Shown: positions 45,621-57,780, numbered from the stretch's first letter. The stretch is DNA of 64,000 bases from Angiostrongylus vasorum (GCA_018806985.1 JADANN010000431.1:744001-808000); one strand, 5' to 3'. Notes: a model not told the origin generated them from the letters alone. Made by a program: numbers and translations.

Positions 45621-46589
45621 GACTTGAAAAGGCAGGTTTTCAGTTTCAAAGGTTTACTTCTTGCAGCTTTCACTTAATTGTATTGTTGCGTAATCACTTT
45701 ATTTAATCCAATATACTTGCAAAGCACTTGTAGAAGAAGAAAGTCCTCACCATTGTTCTACAGCTGCTAATCCTTCACTGTAATTTCCAGGGCATGTAAG
45801 TAGTCAACAAACACATTAAGCAGTTTGCAAAGAAAACCTTTAAGTAGGAGGAGGTGGGAGGTTTATAACTAAGCGAGCAAAGTTTTTTTACTAGTGATGT
45901 TCTACATTCGTCTTCATGCAACTGGACGAATGGACAAATGGTAAGGGTTTCTTGACCTTTTTTAAAAGGTCTAGCTACCTACTGCAAGAAACTTTTAGCT
46001 ACCTCTTTATATTTAAAATTGATTTCTTTCACAACTGTTGGTTTTGGCGACATGCTACCATCTGAATGCTACTACACTGCTGTCGCCGGTTTTCTCTTCC
46101 TCACTAGACTTAACAAATTGGAGCTGTAGCCACGGTAAACCGCTTTTGGTTTGTCGTCGTTTTCTTCTTTCTTCTTCTTTTCTTTCCTTTTCTTCTGCGA
46201 AAACACTTGACTGGTTGATGCTCACTAAACGCAAAACAAACCATAACAGAGTGGACATGAGATGTCTGTTCAATAGGAATTTGAAGTTGGCGGATTTTTT
46301 TGATTCAGTCGCTTTCTTCGGAGTTTGAAGAAGTATGCCAAATTGCTTTGTCGTCGATTAATCGTCCTGCTAACTTTATAATTTAACTTTGGACCTATGC
46401 TTTGTTGACGTGTACGTATTTCGGGTGATTAGTATCATTTTCGGTATCATTTAAGAAAAAACCCCATACTGGTCAATCAAAGTTAAACACAATAAGTATG
46501 TCTGGCAGCAGTGTTTATTAGCACACATGTTACAATGCTTAATATTTTGGGCACTGAAAAATCATCCGACAAATGCTTTTTTTATGGAA

Positions 46590-46985
46590 GTTATCTTGGA
46601 TAGTCCATCTTCACTGGTTGTGTGGGCCCCAGTATAATTTTTTATTTCGTAGTTTTACTAACTTACCCGTTATGGTTCCCCTGGAGTCCCAAGGTCAGCC
46701 TAGCGAAAGCCTTGCCAGGTCGTCACCACCACAACCAGTCACCGCCCTTTATGATCAGGAGGTTTCCCACATGCGACCAGTTAGATACTAGGACGGTGAT
46801 GGATCCTAGTATTGGTTTACCCTTAGCTGGCCTTCCTGATGAAAAACGCCGGACTCCTTCTCAACACGAAAGGCCCTTGTGGGAGATGAATGCTTTGCCA
46901 TATATCGCATGCAGACACCCAGGAACACCTTCCAGCGACAATGAGGCGATAAACCGTTTAAAGGTTTTTGGACATAAGAAGAACA
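46590..46985 (-). repeat. R390 repeat copy
   Basis: Reverse orientation: TCCCAAGGTCAGCCTAGCG, TGATGGATCCTAGTATTGG and GACAATGAGGCGATAAACCG. Confidence 0.7.
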
Positions 46986-47454
46986 ACTAATCACGTCCAT
47001 GCAGAACTTTTCCGCTGAATAAACTATCTATTGAAAGGAAAATGTATATGAAGTAAACTCTACGGTAGAATAACCACTCGGAAAGAATATGCATTAGACG
47101 CAATGCACACCGTATGCTTCACCTATCATAAGGCTTCTTTCCTTGGCCATCGAATAAAGTGGATGTAACAACGTAAAGCAAACTTCTAACTTTGCACGAT
47201 TACGCAACAAACTTTCCATTATTATCACCATAATTATTATTGTATTGTCAGCCTATCATATTTTCTTAAATGAAGCTTAGCTCAGAATCTAAAAAGTTTG
47301 GTGTTAACCATGAGTCTCGGTGACCAATCTCCCTAAAGTGTTGCGACTGTTGGAGCTCGAAATGTCTATCCATATGTCTGTCCGATATCAGATGTTTGTC
47401 TGTGAGGGAAGGCAGTTGAAATGTTATCGAATAGTAAAACATTTTTCACGAAAG

Positions 47455-47600
47455 CGAACATGGAACATGAAGATCCGTCTCGGTACGACGACGCAGATGC
47501 CACATCGAGAAGGCGAAGAATTGTGGACTATGTACTCGGATCATCGGCTCTGATGGAGCCGAAGACGTCGAAACGTTAGCCAAATAAATCCATCTATCAA
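47455..47600 (+). mobile_element. Penelope terminus with hammerhead core
   Basis: The plus strand reads GGCT, CTGATGG, AGCCGAAGACGTC, GAAACGTT and AGCC at 47544-47582. GGCT pairs with AGCC as stem I, and the cleavage triplet would be GTT. Upstream ACATCGAGAAGGCGAAG parallels 740-760. Confidence 0.6.
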
Positions 47601-47707
47601 TCTCGTGAAAGATCAAGAATTTAAACAGATATCATTGAATATCTCATGAAAACAGAAAAGGTACACAGAGAACAACCCACACAAATCGAATTGAATTGGC
47701 CTTACGT

Positions 47708-50700
47708 TTATTGCAAAGATCTGACCCGAGTGCGAGACTTCATTTTAGCGGTATTAACGACAGTCTTAATCTTATACAAGCTTTGTCTTCGAAACAAAAC
47801 CTTCACAACCAGTGATTTGAATTCATTTCGTAGTTCAGAGCTCAGAATGAGAATCGAATACGGTTCAGTGAGAATGAAGAGGGCGCTCATCGGAAAATAC
47901 TGAAACAAAAGTCTTTTCTACTAACGGAAGCAAATCATTTAATTTTATCCCAACTATTGTTTAGTACACTAATTATGTAATCGGAAAACACTTCACTTTG
48001 TTTTTTTAAGAGTTAGAAGGATAAAAAGAGTAAGACATTAGGAGATAATCAATTCTTAAGTGGACACGCCATGACTTCGACTTAAGTTACGGATGTTCAT
48101 TATCGAGTCGAGTCAGCTTCCATTCCCTCGAATAACTGTACTACCAATTTTCGATGCTTAGAGGAGAGTTGGCAAGGTTAACGCTGGGCTCGTTTTCGAA
48201 ACAACGACCATGAATATATTGCGAGGCTTTTCTAGCTACTTCGCTAAACGTACCACTTTTAGAGGGCTATCACATTCTTATGAAGAACTACTGTACCGAC
48301 CAGATTAGCAATCTTTGTAGCCAGCGTTGGATTGCCAGAGAAAAGGGCCAGGTTTCCTGCAAGCTGTTGTATGCAAATAGCCGTGGTGCAGAAGAAAGAA
48401 ATTAACGAGAAGATGAACAAATTTCTTTGCTTGCTCCGGATATTGGTCGATGTGAAGTCTCTGAAAAGAAGTAGATTTTGACTAGAAACTTTTGTAGAAG
48501 ACCGCAAAGAAGCGTCATGGCTCAATTTAGAGCCCAATGCAGATTTTTAAAACCTGTTATACCTTACATTTCATGTGAAACAGACATCATTGTTTATTGC
48601 GGCTGACTTAATGGAATACGATCAACTCTTCGTTGGCTCTAGACTTCTCGTTTTCGAAAATAAAAAATGATTATCACAAAATTTTAGAGGAGAGTCTACT
48701 ATGCAGTTTGAAGGGTGTGAATGATATCTGTGCTATTTTGTACGATGGACACTGTGCTTCGTTATGCGAGGACGTTGTTGTCAGCACTTGAACGTATTTT
48801 CCAGCTTACTGAGTCCATTTAGATACTTCTATACCCGCGCATTCTCTACAATAACCCTGTCTATTAAGGTAATTACTTGATATTCAAATTAACGGTCAGT
48901 GAACGTTTCGTTAAAAAGCTTTTTGTAAATCACTAAATGTAGAGAATGGCTTCTCTAATTTCAGCGCTCTTACTTTGATCTGCTTTCTATTACACACGGG
49001 ATTATTATATGTTGTACACTAAGAATTGGGCGCGTGTAGGGGCAGTGGTCGGCGGCACCTTGTAGTACACACATCAGATCGATCCACGCGCCGTCCGTGG
49101 GTCACCAAGCCTTCCATCCATCCGTGGTCGGCAAATTGGTACCATACCTGTCTAGGAGGATAGGATAGGATCACTGGCTCAATACATCGATAGGCTACGC
49201 TAGTCATTATAAAGGTCACATATGCACTCATTCACCTATATCAATGCTTAGTGAAGCCGAATCCACGGCGGTTCCCTCAGGGACTGATGAGCGCCGAGAG
49301 CTTTATTCTCTATTATTTTGTGCGGTAAAAACGAAAAGAACTAGCTGATCCGAAAATTGGCACCATACTTTGTTGTTAAAACAGCACGGCTAAAACATGC
49401 TGGAATATCATATGAAGAGGGTCGCATTGGTCCCAACGCTTTCGTTTCGTGTTTGTGTGCTGTCTCCTGGGAAAAGTATTGGTTCCGGTCATCTAATTCT
49501 TTTCTTCAGCCGTCGAGTCGCCCAGTACTTTTTCAAATGCTAACATTTGGGGTTTCAATTTATTATAAAGAAGCAGATAGTAGGCTTCATTGGGCTTTTT
49601 TTTTCTTTTGAGGACGTTGAAGTGCTCTTCGCTCATCGCTCTTGTTTTTTGATGATATAACGTAATTAAGCCGAAAATCGCTTTTAATCATCGCCGATTG
49701 CTATCGCTTCATAAACTGCGTATTACACATCAATAACAGATTAAATGATCGTAGTAGTCCCTAGCGGTCGTCGTATTATCGTTCAAAGGACAGCACCGAC
49801 TCACTAAAATTGCTTTAAGAAAGGTTGCATTTCTATAGCTGCCTTCTCCCAATATGCTAAAGTCCTTCATTGCTCTTCCATATTCCACGGACTGGTACAT
49901 TTTATGTTTTGAATAAAAGAAAGCTCTTAAATGTTAGTACCTGCAGTTTCTCCAAGAAATAAATGTCCATGTGTTCATAATAATACTTCCAAGCGAGACG
50001 AATACACATATTGAAAATGTGAAAAGAAATGAGATCTGGAATGAAATCTTACGGACGAAGTTGCTCTGATTGCTTCACAAGATGTAGAGATTGCTAGTTC
50101 GCAATGAAAGGATGAAAAGAAGAAAATGTGTAATAATTAGGAGGTTGAGAGAATCTTTCGGATATTGAAAAGACAGCAGAGTGTGGTAAAGCAGACAGAG
50201 ACAGCACTGAAAACTGAGCCCACTTCTCGTACAATGGTTGTAGCATTTTTGGCATTCTTTGAGCTTTTTATATCACGACAGCGCAACTGCTGTGTCTACG
50301 TACCTTTTGGATAGACACCCAGGTTGTAGATACAAGGTTAAACCTTGGCTAAGATAAGAAAAAAGAAAGAACATATACTTCAATACTGAAAAGCGTAATG
50401 ATTTATGAAGATGGTTCCTGAGTGCTTTATGTGTGGCACTCGTCTGTGCGCAAGCGGTTATTTCAATGCAAACTTGGGCAGGTACCCCTGGTATGATGTG
50501 TATTTCTCGTTCTTTCATGACGACTTAACCAAAAAACCTGCAGTCGAATCAGAAGTAGTAGCTGGTAGACGATTCGAAACCGTATTGAAATCAACTAAAG
50601 AGTGTAAATATACGACCAATAGCATGAAACGTTCCGAATTAAATGTACTGGCATTAAACTCTACGAAATAGGTGTCAGTCAGTTCCAAAAAGGAAAATAC

Positions 50701-53700
50701 TCGCTACGGCACTTGTATAAACATGTAACGTAGTAATTTCGACTAACCACTTGAATTGTGCCCGGATAACCCGAAAATGCGTAGATCTGATATTCTTCAA
50801 CCCATATCGTCTCTATTGGCACTCCGATTCGAAAGCAAACGGATATAAAACTGAGGAATACAACGGTCATGAAGTAAAGCAGGCAGTTGCGATCGGTCCA
50901 TATCTGAATTTCCTTCTTATTCACATTGATAGTCTTCGTATATTAGACTTGGATCTTTACAACTATTGAGTATTTCGGAAATTTTTTGGTGTTGAACAAC
51001 TTTTCTATGTGCACTAACAGGCTGAGTGAGCCCAACCGACCGCTTGATTTGCAGTCTGTTTGTGATTGGAGGTACTCCTTTGGCAAAGGCAAGGTGTCTA
51101 TGTTGCAAGCAAAACGGCTCACATTAGAAATACTTTTTATATTTCCATCCATGAACCCAGTTACGATAAAATTTATGTCATGGTGGAGGTCGGCGACGAC
51201 AAAGGATGTCGTAGAAAATCTTGCATGTACGGCGAGCCTAACCCACAGAGCAGCTTCGACACACGATGGTGAGAATGTAAATTATTGGTGCTCATTCCAG
51301 TAATTCGATAGTTATCCTTATTACGTAGGAGTCTTCTTCACAGTTTTGTTTGTTCTGGACCAATTCTTCATAAAGTTTATTTGAACATAAACTTTTTCCA
51401 AGCATGATACTTTGAAATTATTATTCAACATTTTAGGATTTCTTAAAAGGGAAACCAACCGTGAAGGCAACCATCAAAACTAGGTCTGTTCAAGCTTTCG
51501 AGAAATATGCCACTATTATGAATCAATGGTTTAGCTCTTTCGATGAAAAGACATGAAATAACCCACGAAATCTAACTTACCCCACTGGACAATTGCAGAA
51601 CATTCCTAGGACTGAAAGAAGCTTCTAGTCCTGTGAACGGTAACGAAGTTTCAGTTGATTGAGAAGTTGAACTACCACTCAGAAATTTGGACACTTCTAT
51701 AGCTCGTCGAAAAGTGTAAGCGACAACACACTTTCCACGCTTTTCTTAGCTTCGCAACCATTATCCATATGGTTTTTCTGACCAGAATATTTTTTGAGTG
51801 CACGAGTACCTTATCGTGATAAGTAAAACCTTTATAGCTACAGAGAGATCTGGATGATTTTTGCTATAAATGCGTCCTGTCATCTTGGAGTTCGTCGCCC
51901 AGAAAAAGTTTGTATCCTCTTGGGGTTCACACTACGCTTTTTTTCGCCCATCTGTTATGCTATCTACTTCCCTTTGTCGTTTATTTCTTTCATCTCAATT
52001 GTCTGCCGAATAAGAACAGAAATTGATATGTAAACCCCTAGCTATTAGTATTCAGCAAAACGCTTGCCAAGATTTTCTGATCATTAACAAAGGCTTCGTT
52101 AAAACACCCCTTTTCATCTGCATGGCGATACGCCCGCCGTTGCTTCGGCGCTACCTGGAACCATTAAATTCTTCCATCCATCGGGAGAGTTAAATTGTAC
52201 TAACCGAAAGTTTCTTCCAGTTCATGAATCCTTGAGGCGGCCTGGAGTAAGGACCCGGTACCGCTATAGTTTGAGCTATTTTGGCATTCCAAAAAGAAAT
52301 CAACTAGACCGGCAGTTACTCCCAAATCCGAGAAAGTTGTCAGGTAGCTTTCGAACCTCAAGCGCAAATACGGAGACAGCTTGTACATGATTTAGGCGAA
52401 AGAACGTGCAAAATAGAAGCATTTTGATAACCAACGAAATTTCGTTGTGTAAAATAAAATTAAAGTATTGATATTGATACTTACAGAGCCGCGTTTTACT
52501 TGCACTGTAGGCACTAGATTGAGAAGGCATCTTACATTCTTGTACAGAATAAATTACTACACTGATACTCTAACAAGTGGATGAATTCTTGAGAAACCAA
52601 CCGTACTGAATCTCGTTGGCAGCACAACAGCGCAGAAGCGGTTCATTGTCATAAGCATTTCGCTAAGCAGATGACCATGGAGTGTAAATCCGTTCAGCAA
52701 CACATACAAAGTCAGACGCGGAATGGAATCACTGCCCATGTAACGGAAGAGTTGGAAGCCGTTCGACCATGATAGCAGACCGAAGCATCCTGAAGCAATA
52801 TTTAAATATAGAGGCTTATATATATTTTTTAGCCGTCTAATAAGACAGCCTTCAACGTGGACCGCGTCCTTATGCTCTCCCTTAGCAGGAGCTCGATCCA
52901 GAGATGGTCTCCCTCCTTCTTACTCATTTGAATGCTCTCTTTTATACGGATCCTATTCTACGAGTAGATTAAGGTGACGATCTGTGCCTACTATGCATGC
53001 ACACTTCCATCTGAGTCCTCGATAGAAGACTTGATCATGAAGGCAGAAAGGTGAAGGTACGGAGTCATCAAATGGAGTGAGATAGGATTACGGGACCCAT
53101 TTAACGCTGTCGATGATACTAGAGAAGAACTGTTCCCTCGGAACAAGCGGCAGTAGAGTAGTGCGTTGACATTCTCAACAACGCGAGTTTGGCCATGAAT
53201 ATCGAGTCATTTGAACAATTATCAACCCGAATCAGACTTTTGCTGCTGAAAAAGATGTAGATCAATATCACGTCTGGCGATCCTCGAGCACCATAATCAA
53301 GCTATGACGAAGGCGAAGTTGAAGCGTTTTATGTGGAAGAGAAGTTCCGCGGAGGAAAACCATACATTCATTAAGATCACCACAGGATGTTCTAACGCTA
53401 ATACTGGAGCCAGAAAATCGTTTGAAGAGCATCACACAGGGGACCTACGGATTAGAATGGAACAAGCAAGTGAGCGGCTGTCTGAGTTGATCATGATGAC
53501 TGAGACCATTCACGGTAACCCGAAACTGCAGAAGTCCCACACTTAACATTGGCCGTGGGAGTTTCTCAGTGGAGTGTGCCATAACGAAATAGACCAAATG
53601 TATGTAAATCGAAGGTTTTGCCCAATTTCCTGTTGTTCCAAAATTCTACTCGGAATCAAACCATCACCTCCTTCATGCAAGATTTCATTTCTCGCGGAAA

Positions 53701-56700
53701 GAAGGAAAAGATGCTAAATTCAAATGACGAGATCCCAAACTCATCGTAAACTGCGACTTCTTTATATCATTAATTGGCTGCTTAGATTACTTGAAAGATT
53801 TCGTAACTGATAACACAAATTAGGACTACGACTCTGTGATAGTTGAGAGTCCGAAAGCCATCATGAGACTTCAGTCTCTAGAAACACTTGAGCTGATACA
53901 CCAAAACCCAGTCGTACAATCCACACGTAATCCCCAACTCACGTCCGAGACTTACAAATGCAATGCGAAAACTCGTCAAAGAAGATCTTAAAGAGAGAAG
54001 AGAAGCATTTAAGGTTCAAACTGCAGAGGCCAGGAAAAGCATTAGTGAGGCTCACTGGTGGTTCGCCAACTACAAAACTAAAATGGTTACATTCTTATAG
54101 CCAGATTTAACAGTTAAAGCTTTCCAAAAAGGCAATAGACAAAATCACGCGCTATTACTATTCGGATCTTTTTAATAGACGTACGCAGCTTCCCGAGTAG
54201 CGCAGTGCATGGAGGCGCCACTGCGACACACACGTCGAATCGATCCCTGCACCCATGGCCCACCTAGCCTTCCATCTCTCCAAGGTCGGCAGATTGGTAC
54301 CAGGCTTGTCTGGAAGAATAGCAGCGCTGGCTCGATACATCGGTAGGCCACCGCTAGTCATTGTAAAGGCCAGATATGCATTCAATCACCTCCAACGATA
54401 CTTGATGAAGTCGAATGCATGGCGCATCCCTCAGGGATTGATCAACGCTGAGAGTTTTATCCTTTACCCTTTATGCTCCTTTTCTAATATAAAATAGAGG
54501 GAAAAAAAGTATGCTCTCTTACCGCTAATCTATGCCAAAATCCGGCATGAAATTTCGCCATTGAAGGATGGAAAATACTTGGTCCGGAAAGAAAAAAGGA
54601 AGAAGTCTTAAAATCTTAAATTACTTCGACCAGTCCTCATCAACACCCAGGTTGAGAAAAGGGTTTAATATGATGGAGGACTACACAACACGATAACAAG
54701 CTTCACTGAGGTATCGCGGGAGTACAAGAACAGACAGCCTTTCATCGATTTAACCAAGGCTTTAAAATCAGTTGAGACCGATGGAGTCATGGAAACCTTG
54801 TACAGTCAGCGAGTTCCTTGTTATTATTAGGAATTTTTCGTTAACCGCGCAAGAAATTTTACGGCTGAACTGCCACTATTCTGCAACGATATTACCATGA
54901 CTTCAATGATGCTGAGATATTTGCAAAACTACGGACCACAGGTGTCTGCGGTGGAGAACGAACGCACTACTGTCCTTTCCGGGGAGTAACGCGTTCACCA
55001 CCACACCATGCGAGTCCTTCGTTTCGCGTGTCTCTCAGCTAGTTCTATCGATCTTTTGCCAGGAAAGGACAATAGCGCGTTCGTTTCCCACCGCAGACAC
55101 CTCCGGTCCGGAGTTTTTCAAATACTTCAGCATCATTGAAGTTATATTTCGCAATATACCGTGACATTAAAAAGAATAGGCAGTAAATAAAACGGTTAAG
55201 ATTGATATCAACATGGACGTTAAAAGAGCTGTTAGGCAATGCGAAAATTGTTTATCGCTGTCGAGAACTCATTTGAACACTCGAACGGTACAACATGGGA
55301 ATGGAAACAATGGTCACATACTACATCACTATCGCTTTGCTGATGGCATCGTTCTTATAAGATCACACATTAGTCAGGCGTAACGAATAGTTCGCGACTT
55401 TGACAGACCCTACAGAAAGAGTGGTCTTCGACTAATTCTCACACAAACGAAATTCATGAGGAATGGATTGGATTCGTATACCAATTCCGCGCTCAGCATC
55501 GGAATATCGTCGAGTGCTCCAGTTATGTCTGCCTGGGTCGGAAAATCATTATGATGAACGAATTAGTTCCAGAGCTGAGGACAAGGAAACGACTGTTTAC
55601 TCGATGACTTTTCAATTTTAGCGGTTGTTTTTTGAAAAAAAAGTGGTAAATTGATGGAGAAATTTTACGTGGCAATGCTGACATTTTTAACCTTTTTTTT
55701 TATTTTCAAGACCCGACGCCACTTATAGCGCATGTCCTATCTTGAATCACTGGAATCTTCAAGCTTGACCATCTTCTCAGCTTTTGCTTGAGCATTTCTC
55801 TTCTTCATGGGTTGCTACGGACGTTTGCTGGGTAGATTCAGATAGCTATGTTTCGACTTTCCCAGATTTTCACAGCAGGTAGTGGAGTGCTTTCTGTAGC
55901 TCGGAAGTAGCTTTCCCCAGACAGCTCCTAATTTGCTTGCCCCGAGAGGACGTAAGCTTCGTGGACCCCAAGGACTTGAACAAGGGTGATCGCTTGCATA
56001 TTATTAGACAGAGTTTCTAACCAGTGAACTTCTGTTGTTTTTAAGTTGTTGGTTACATCTACCGCGATCAGCTATTTTGCTGCATTTTATAACAAAAACC
56101 TTTTTGAGATTTTTGTCTGTTACAACATTCTTGGTCGCATGATCGAAAGACCCGTGACTACTACAGAAGCAGCATTTGTTCCGAATGAATACTAGTCGTA
56201 AGGTAGCAAGGCCTCATTCGGTCGACACGGCCAATGACTCTACGCGGGGTATAAAAACGCGGTGAGGTTCACTGGAACACAAATGTGGTCGTTTTGCAAT
56301 TGGTCAGACTCGTCCAGCAAAACTTTCTGTAATGCACCGAAGCAGCATCTATATCTGGTAAGACATTGGGGACGCTCAAGCTGAGCTGTTCTACTAATTT
56401 CAGAAATAACTCCACTAGTACTCAGCGAGTTTCATGATGAAGACGAATTTCTGAAGTTGGAGTAGAAAGTGCATGAAAATCCTAACTCATACTAGGTGAC
56501 GGGTAGAAGACAATGAGTCGAATGAAAGAGTTGCTAGGAATCGTAGAGTACGTGAAGAATGGCTACGAGGAAAAGGCAAATGTTTTTACGAGCTTTATTG
56601 AAGCAATCGGTACCTCCAACGAAGCTGAGATATTTGCAAAACTCTGGACCGCAGGTGCCTATGGTGGGGAACGAAGGCGCTATTGTCCTTTCCGGGGAGT

Positions 56701-57348
56701 AACGCGTTCACCACCACACCATGCGGGTCCTTCGTTTCGCCTGTCTCTCAGCTGTCTCAAAATTGTGATTATAACTATAGCCTCAGCTTAACTGGGTTCA
56801 ATGCCGATTTGGGCTCCCCAGATCAATCCCGTTGACGGATGATTGCTGATGGCAAAAAGATCGATAGAACTAGCTGAGAGACAGGCGAAACGAAGGACCC
56901 GCATGGTGTGGTGGTGAACGCGTTGCTCCCCGGAAAGGACAGTGGCGCGTTCGTTCCCCACCATGGGCACCTGCGGTCCAGAGTTTTGCAAATATCTCAG
57001 CTTCGTTGAAGTTGTATTTCGCAATATACCCTGCCATCAAAAAAGAGTAGGCAGTAAGTAAAAAGGTTAAAATTGCAATCGGTACCATTTATAAACCTTT
57101 TGTGTAAAACTCCCCAAAAAAGTGCACATTTTTCTTGCATTGTTTCAAAGTCATTATTCTCGAGTTCGGACTTCTAGGATTTTTGATTAAAATATGGACG
57201 TACCACTAAAAATAAAACACTTGAAAAACGAGTGTTTTCTTATAGAAGTGAAAACAATGGCGATCAGTAGAAGTTCAATAGTGAGAAATGTGGCCGACGT
57301 CAATCCGATTGTGCTCATCACCAGATACAGTTGATAATTGTGGAACAT
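47708..57348 (-). CDS. Serpentine 7TM chemoreceptor, Srv-like, six exons
   Basis: Exons on the minus strand: 57348-57204, 52789-52602, 50903-50748, 50035-49941, 48460-48292 and 47899-47708. Total is 945 bases and 314 residues; all five junction phases agree. Acceptors are strong (TTGCTTCAG, GAAATTCAG, TCATTCCAG, CTTTTCAG, TTGTTTCAG). Seven hydrophobic segments lie at about residues 8-34, 44-62, 75-100, 118-137, 164-190, 208-228 and 245-272. MTMNRFCAVVLP at the end of segment 3 corresponds to the DRY region of this superfamily. IWTDRNC opens segment 4, and TEPYSILILSSELRNEF ends segment 7 with the usual tail motif, then a basic cytoplasmic tail. Such proteins act as ligand-sensing G-protein-coupled receptors, usually on sensory cilia. 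The family (Srv rather than Srx or Srt) is a judgement from memory. Intron 1 holds an RTE copy; the exon 5 donor (ACA|GTAGTT) is the weakest. Confidence 0.85.
48020..48250 (-). repeat. SINE-A, degenerate copy
   Basis: GAAGGATAAAAAGAGTAAG, GGAGATAATCAATTCTTAAG and CGCCATGACTTCGACTTAAG recall the SINE-A tail end; the head is lost. It lies in the last intron of the receptor. Confidence 0.4.
48890..51760 (-). repeat. Inverted duplication, functional arm
   Basis: Partner of 42180-45120 in opposite orientation, separated by about 3.8 kb of unrelated sequence (45120-48890). It contains receptor exons 3 and 4, nested exon D and a SINE-A. The endpoints are estimates from the last clearly matching blocks (CATTCTCTACATTTAGTG at the left, TTTCGACGAGCTAT-type at the right). 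Confidence 0.75.
49025..49310 (+). repeat. SINE-A copy shared by both duplication arms
   Basis: Head GGGCGCGTGTAGGGGCAGTG, tail GACTGATGAGCGCCGAGAGC. It mirrors 44680-44960 in the other arm. Confidence 0.8.
51581..52538 (-). CDS. Three-exon coding chain nested in the receptor intron
   Basis: Minus-strand exons 52538-52485, 52379-52205 and 51744-51581 join in one frame (131 codons). Donors are TCT|GTAAGT, CG|GTTAGT and GGG|GTAAGT; acceptors are TGTACAAG (twice) and GCTAAG. They encode NVRCLLNLVPTVQVKRGS, then LSPYLRLRFESYLTTFSDLG, a region with AASRIHELEETF, and finally KRGKCVVAYTFRRAIEVSKF and a Ser/Thr-rich end. The last exon has a diverged duplicate at 42205-42290 with several silent changes, which supports coding. 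I recognise no family. It could be a nested gene, a fragment of a displaced gene, or alternative exons of the receptor, whose exon 2 ends in the matching phase. Confidence 0.45.
54180..54475 (+). repeat. SINE-A nested in the RTE
   Basis: Full-length: head TCCCGAGTAGCGCAGTGCAT, tail GGGATTGATCAACGCTGAGA. It interrupts the RTE just after a CTATTACTATTCGGATCT-type segment corresponding to YYYSDLF. Confidence 0.8.
54895..55195. repeat. Foldback element nested in the RTE
   Basis: Two arms meet near GCTAGTTCTATCGATCTTTTG. The outer right end is GCAGTAAATAAAACGG. It interrupts the RTE between ATTCTGCAACGATATTACC and GACGTTAAAAGAGCTG, and about 10 bp are lost or altered at the joint. Confidence 0.8.
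55690..56020 (-). repeat. SINE-C copy
   Basis: Body CTCAGCTTTTGCTTGAGC, TTGCCCCGAGAGGACG, and head-like GACTTGAACAAGGGTGATCG. Moderately diverged. Confidence 0.5.
56610..57080. repeat. Foldback element, longest copy
   Basis: Arms at 56615-56755 and 56870-57080 enclose a unique centre (GTGATTATAACTATAGCC, GGTTCAATGCCGATTTGGG, CGTTGACGGATGATTGC). The outer right end is GAGTAGGCAGTAAGTAAAAA. The A-box-like TGGTGTGGTGGTGAACG and B-box-like GCGTTCGTTCCCC lie in the right arm. The centre is likely the ancestral internal region. Confidence 0.85.
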
Positions 57349-57750
57349 TTCACCAACAGCGAACAGAACGAAGGACAATTAGACGTCTAGAAACTCTTGC
57401 TCATTTTGCTAGGTGACATGATGAGGTAATGAGGTGATTACGTCCTCCGATACGACGTTTGTGCCCTCCCTTTGCGAGCTCGAAATTCATTTCCGTTCTT
57501 GATAAATTTCTATGCTCTGCCATCAACTGCCATAATCGTTTCCTCAAAAAAATAATACCGTAGTTGTTGATGACTGCCCTGTTAACGCCTCTCACTAGAG
57601 AGTAACTAAATCAGCTTATTCTGAGTCGAGTACTAAAAATTGAAGAACAAATCAGCGAAATCAAAGAATTGAAAGATTACCGGCTTAAAAATGTCTAGCA
57701 ACTAGCAAGGTGAAATAAGAATAGGAAGAATATCCTATATCAAATCAATC

Positions 57751-57780
57751 ATGGCCAGATTTACGATTCCTCCTGGAAAG
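57751..57780 (+). CDS. Possible first exon
   Basis: ATG followed by nine codons (ARFTIPPGK) and a good donor AAG|GTGAGC. Candidate downstream acceptors lie at 58289 and 58304, opening a basic region (RKPQSTLATRFQRRGKVLGQ). The frames do not join into a long product under the simplest splicing, so the call is weak. It would be divergent from the receptor, whose first exon lies 400 bp away on the other strand. Confidence 0.2.

Larger units (their letters stand above)
53150..55620 (+). mobile_element. RTE retrotransposon in receptor intron 1, decayed and interrupted
   Basis: Plus strand, in order: a weak N-terminal endonuclease region (53200-53350), RKSFEEHHTGDLRIRMEQAS and SERLSELIMMTETIHGNP (53430-53530), and HNEIDQMYVNRRFCP (53590). 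A linker continues to about 54180, then reverse transcriptase pieces (HHYRFADGIVLIRSH at 55330, KSGLRLILTQTKFMRNGLDS at 55415). The catalytic FADD reads FADG, and frameshifts are frequent. A SINE-A (54180-54475) and a foldback copy (54895-55195) sit inside it. It lies in intron 1 of the chemoreceptor, in antisense orientation to it. Confidence 0.8.

Noticed and set aside
46038..46328. A 96-codon plus-strand open frame, Ser/Leu-rich
   Set aside because: It is driven by a CTT-rich tract at 46150-46195; there are no motifs, and the opposite strand is equally open.
50405..50671. A plus-strand open frame of 88 codons with a FHDDLTKKPAVESEVVAG stretch
   Set aside because: It lies inside a receptor intron in the duplicated segment. 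The frame is partly mirrored in the other arm, but that copy has stops, and no family or splice partners are visible, so it was not called.
51066..51272. A plus-strand open frame ending in DDKGCRRKSCMYGEPNPQSS
   Set aside because: Protein-like and followed by a GTGAGA donor, but it is antisense to the receptor intron, the paralogous sequence in the other arm has a frameshift and stop, and no acceptor fits. Left unannotated.
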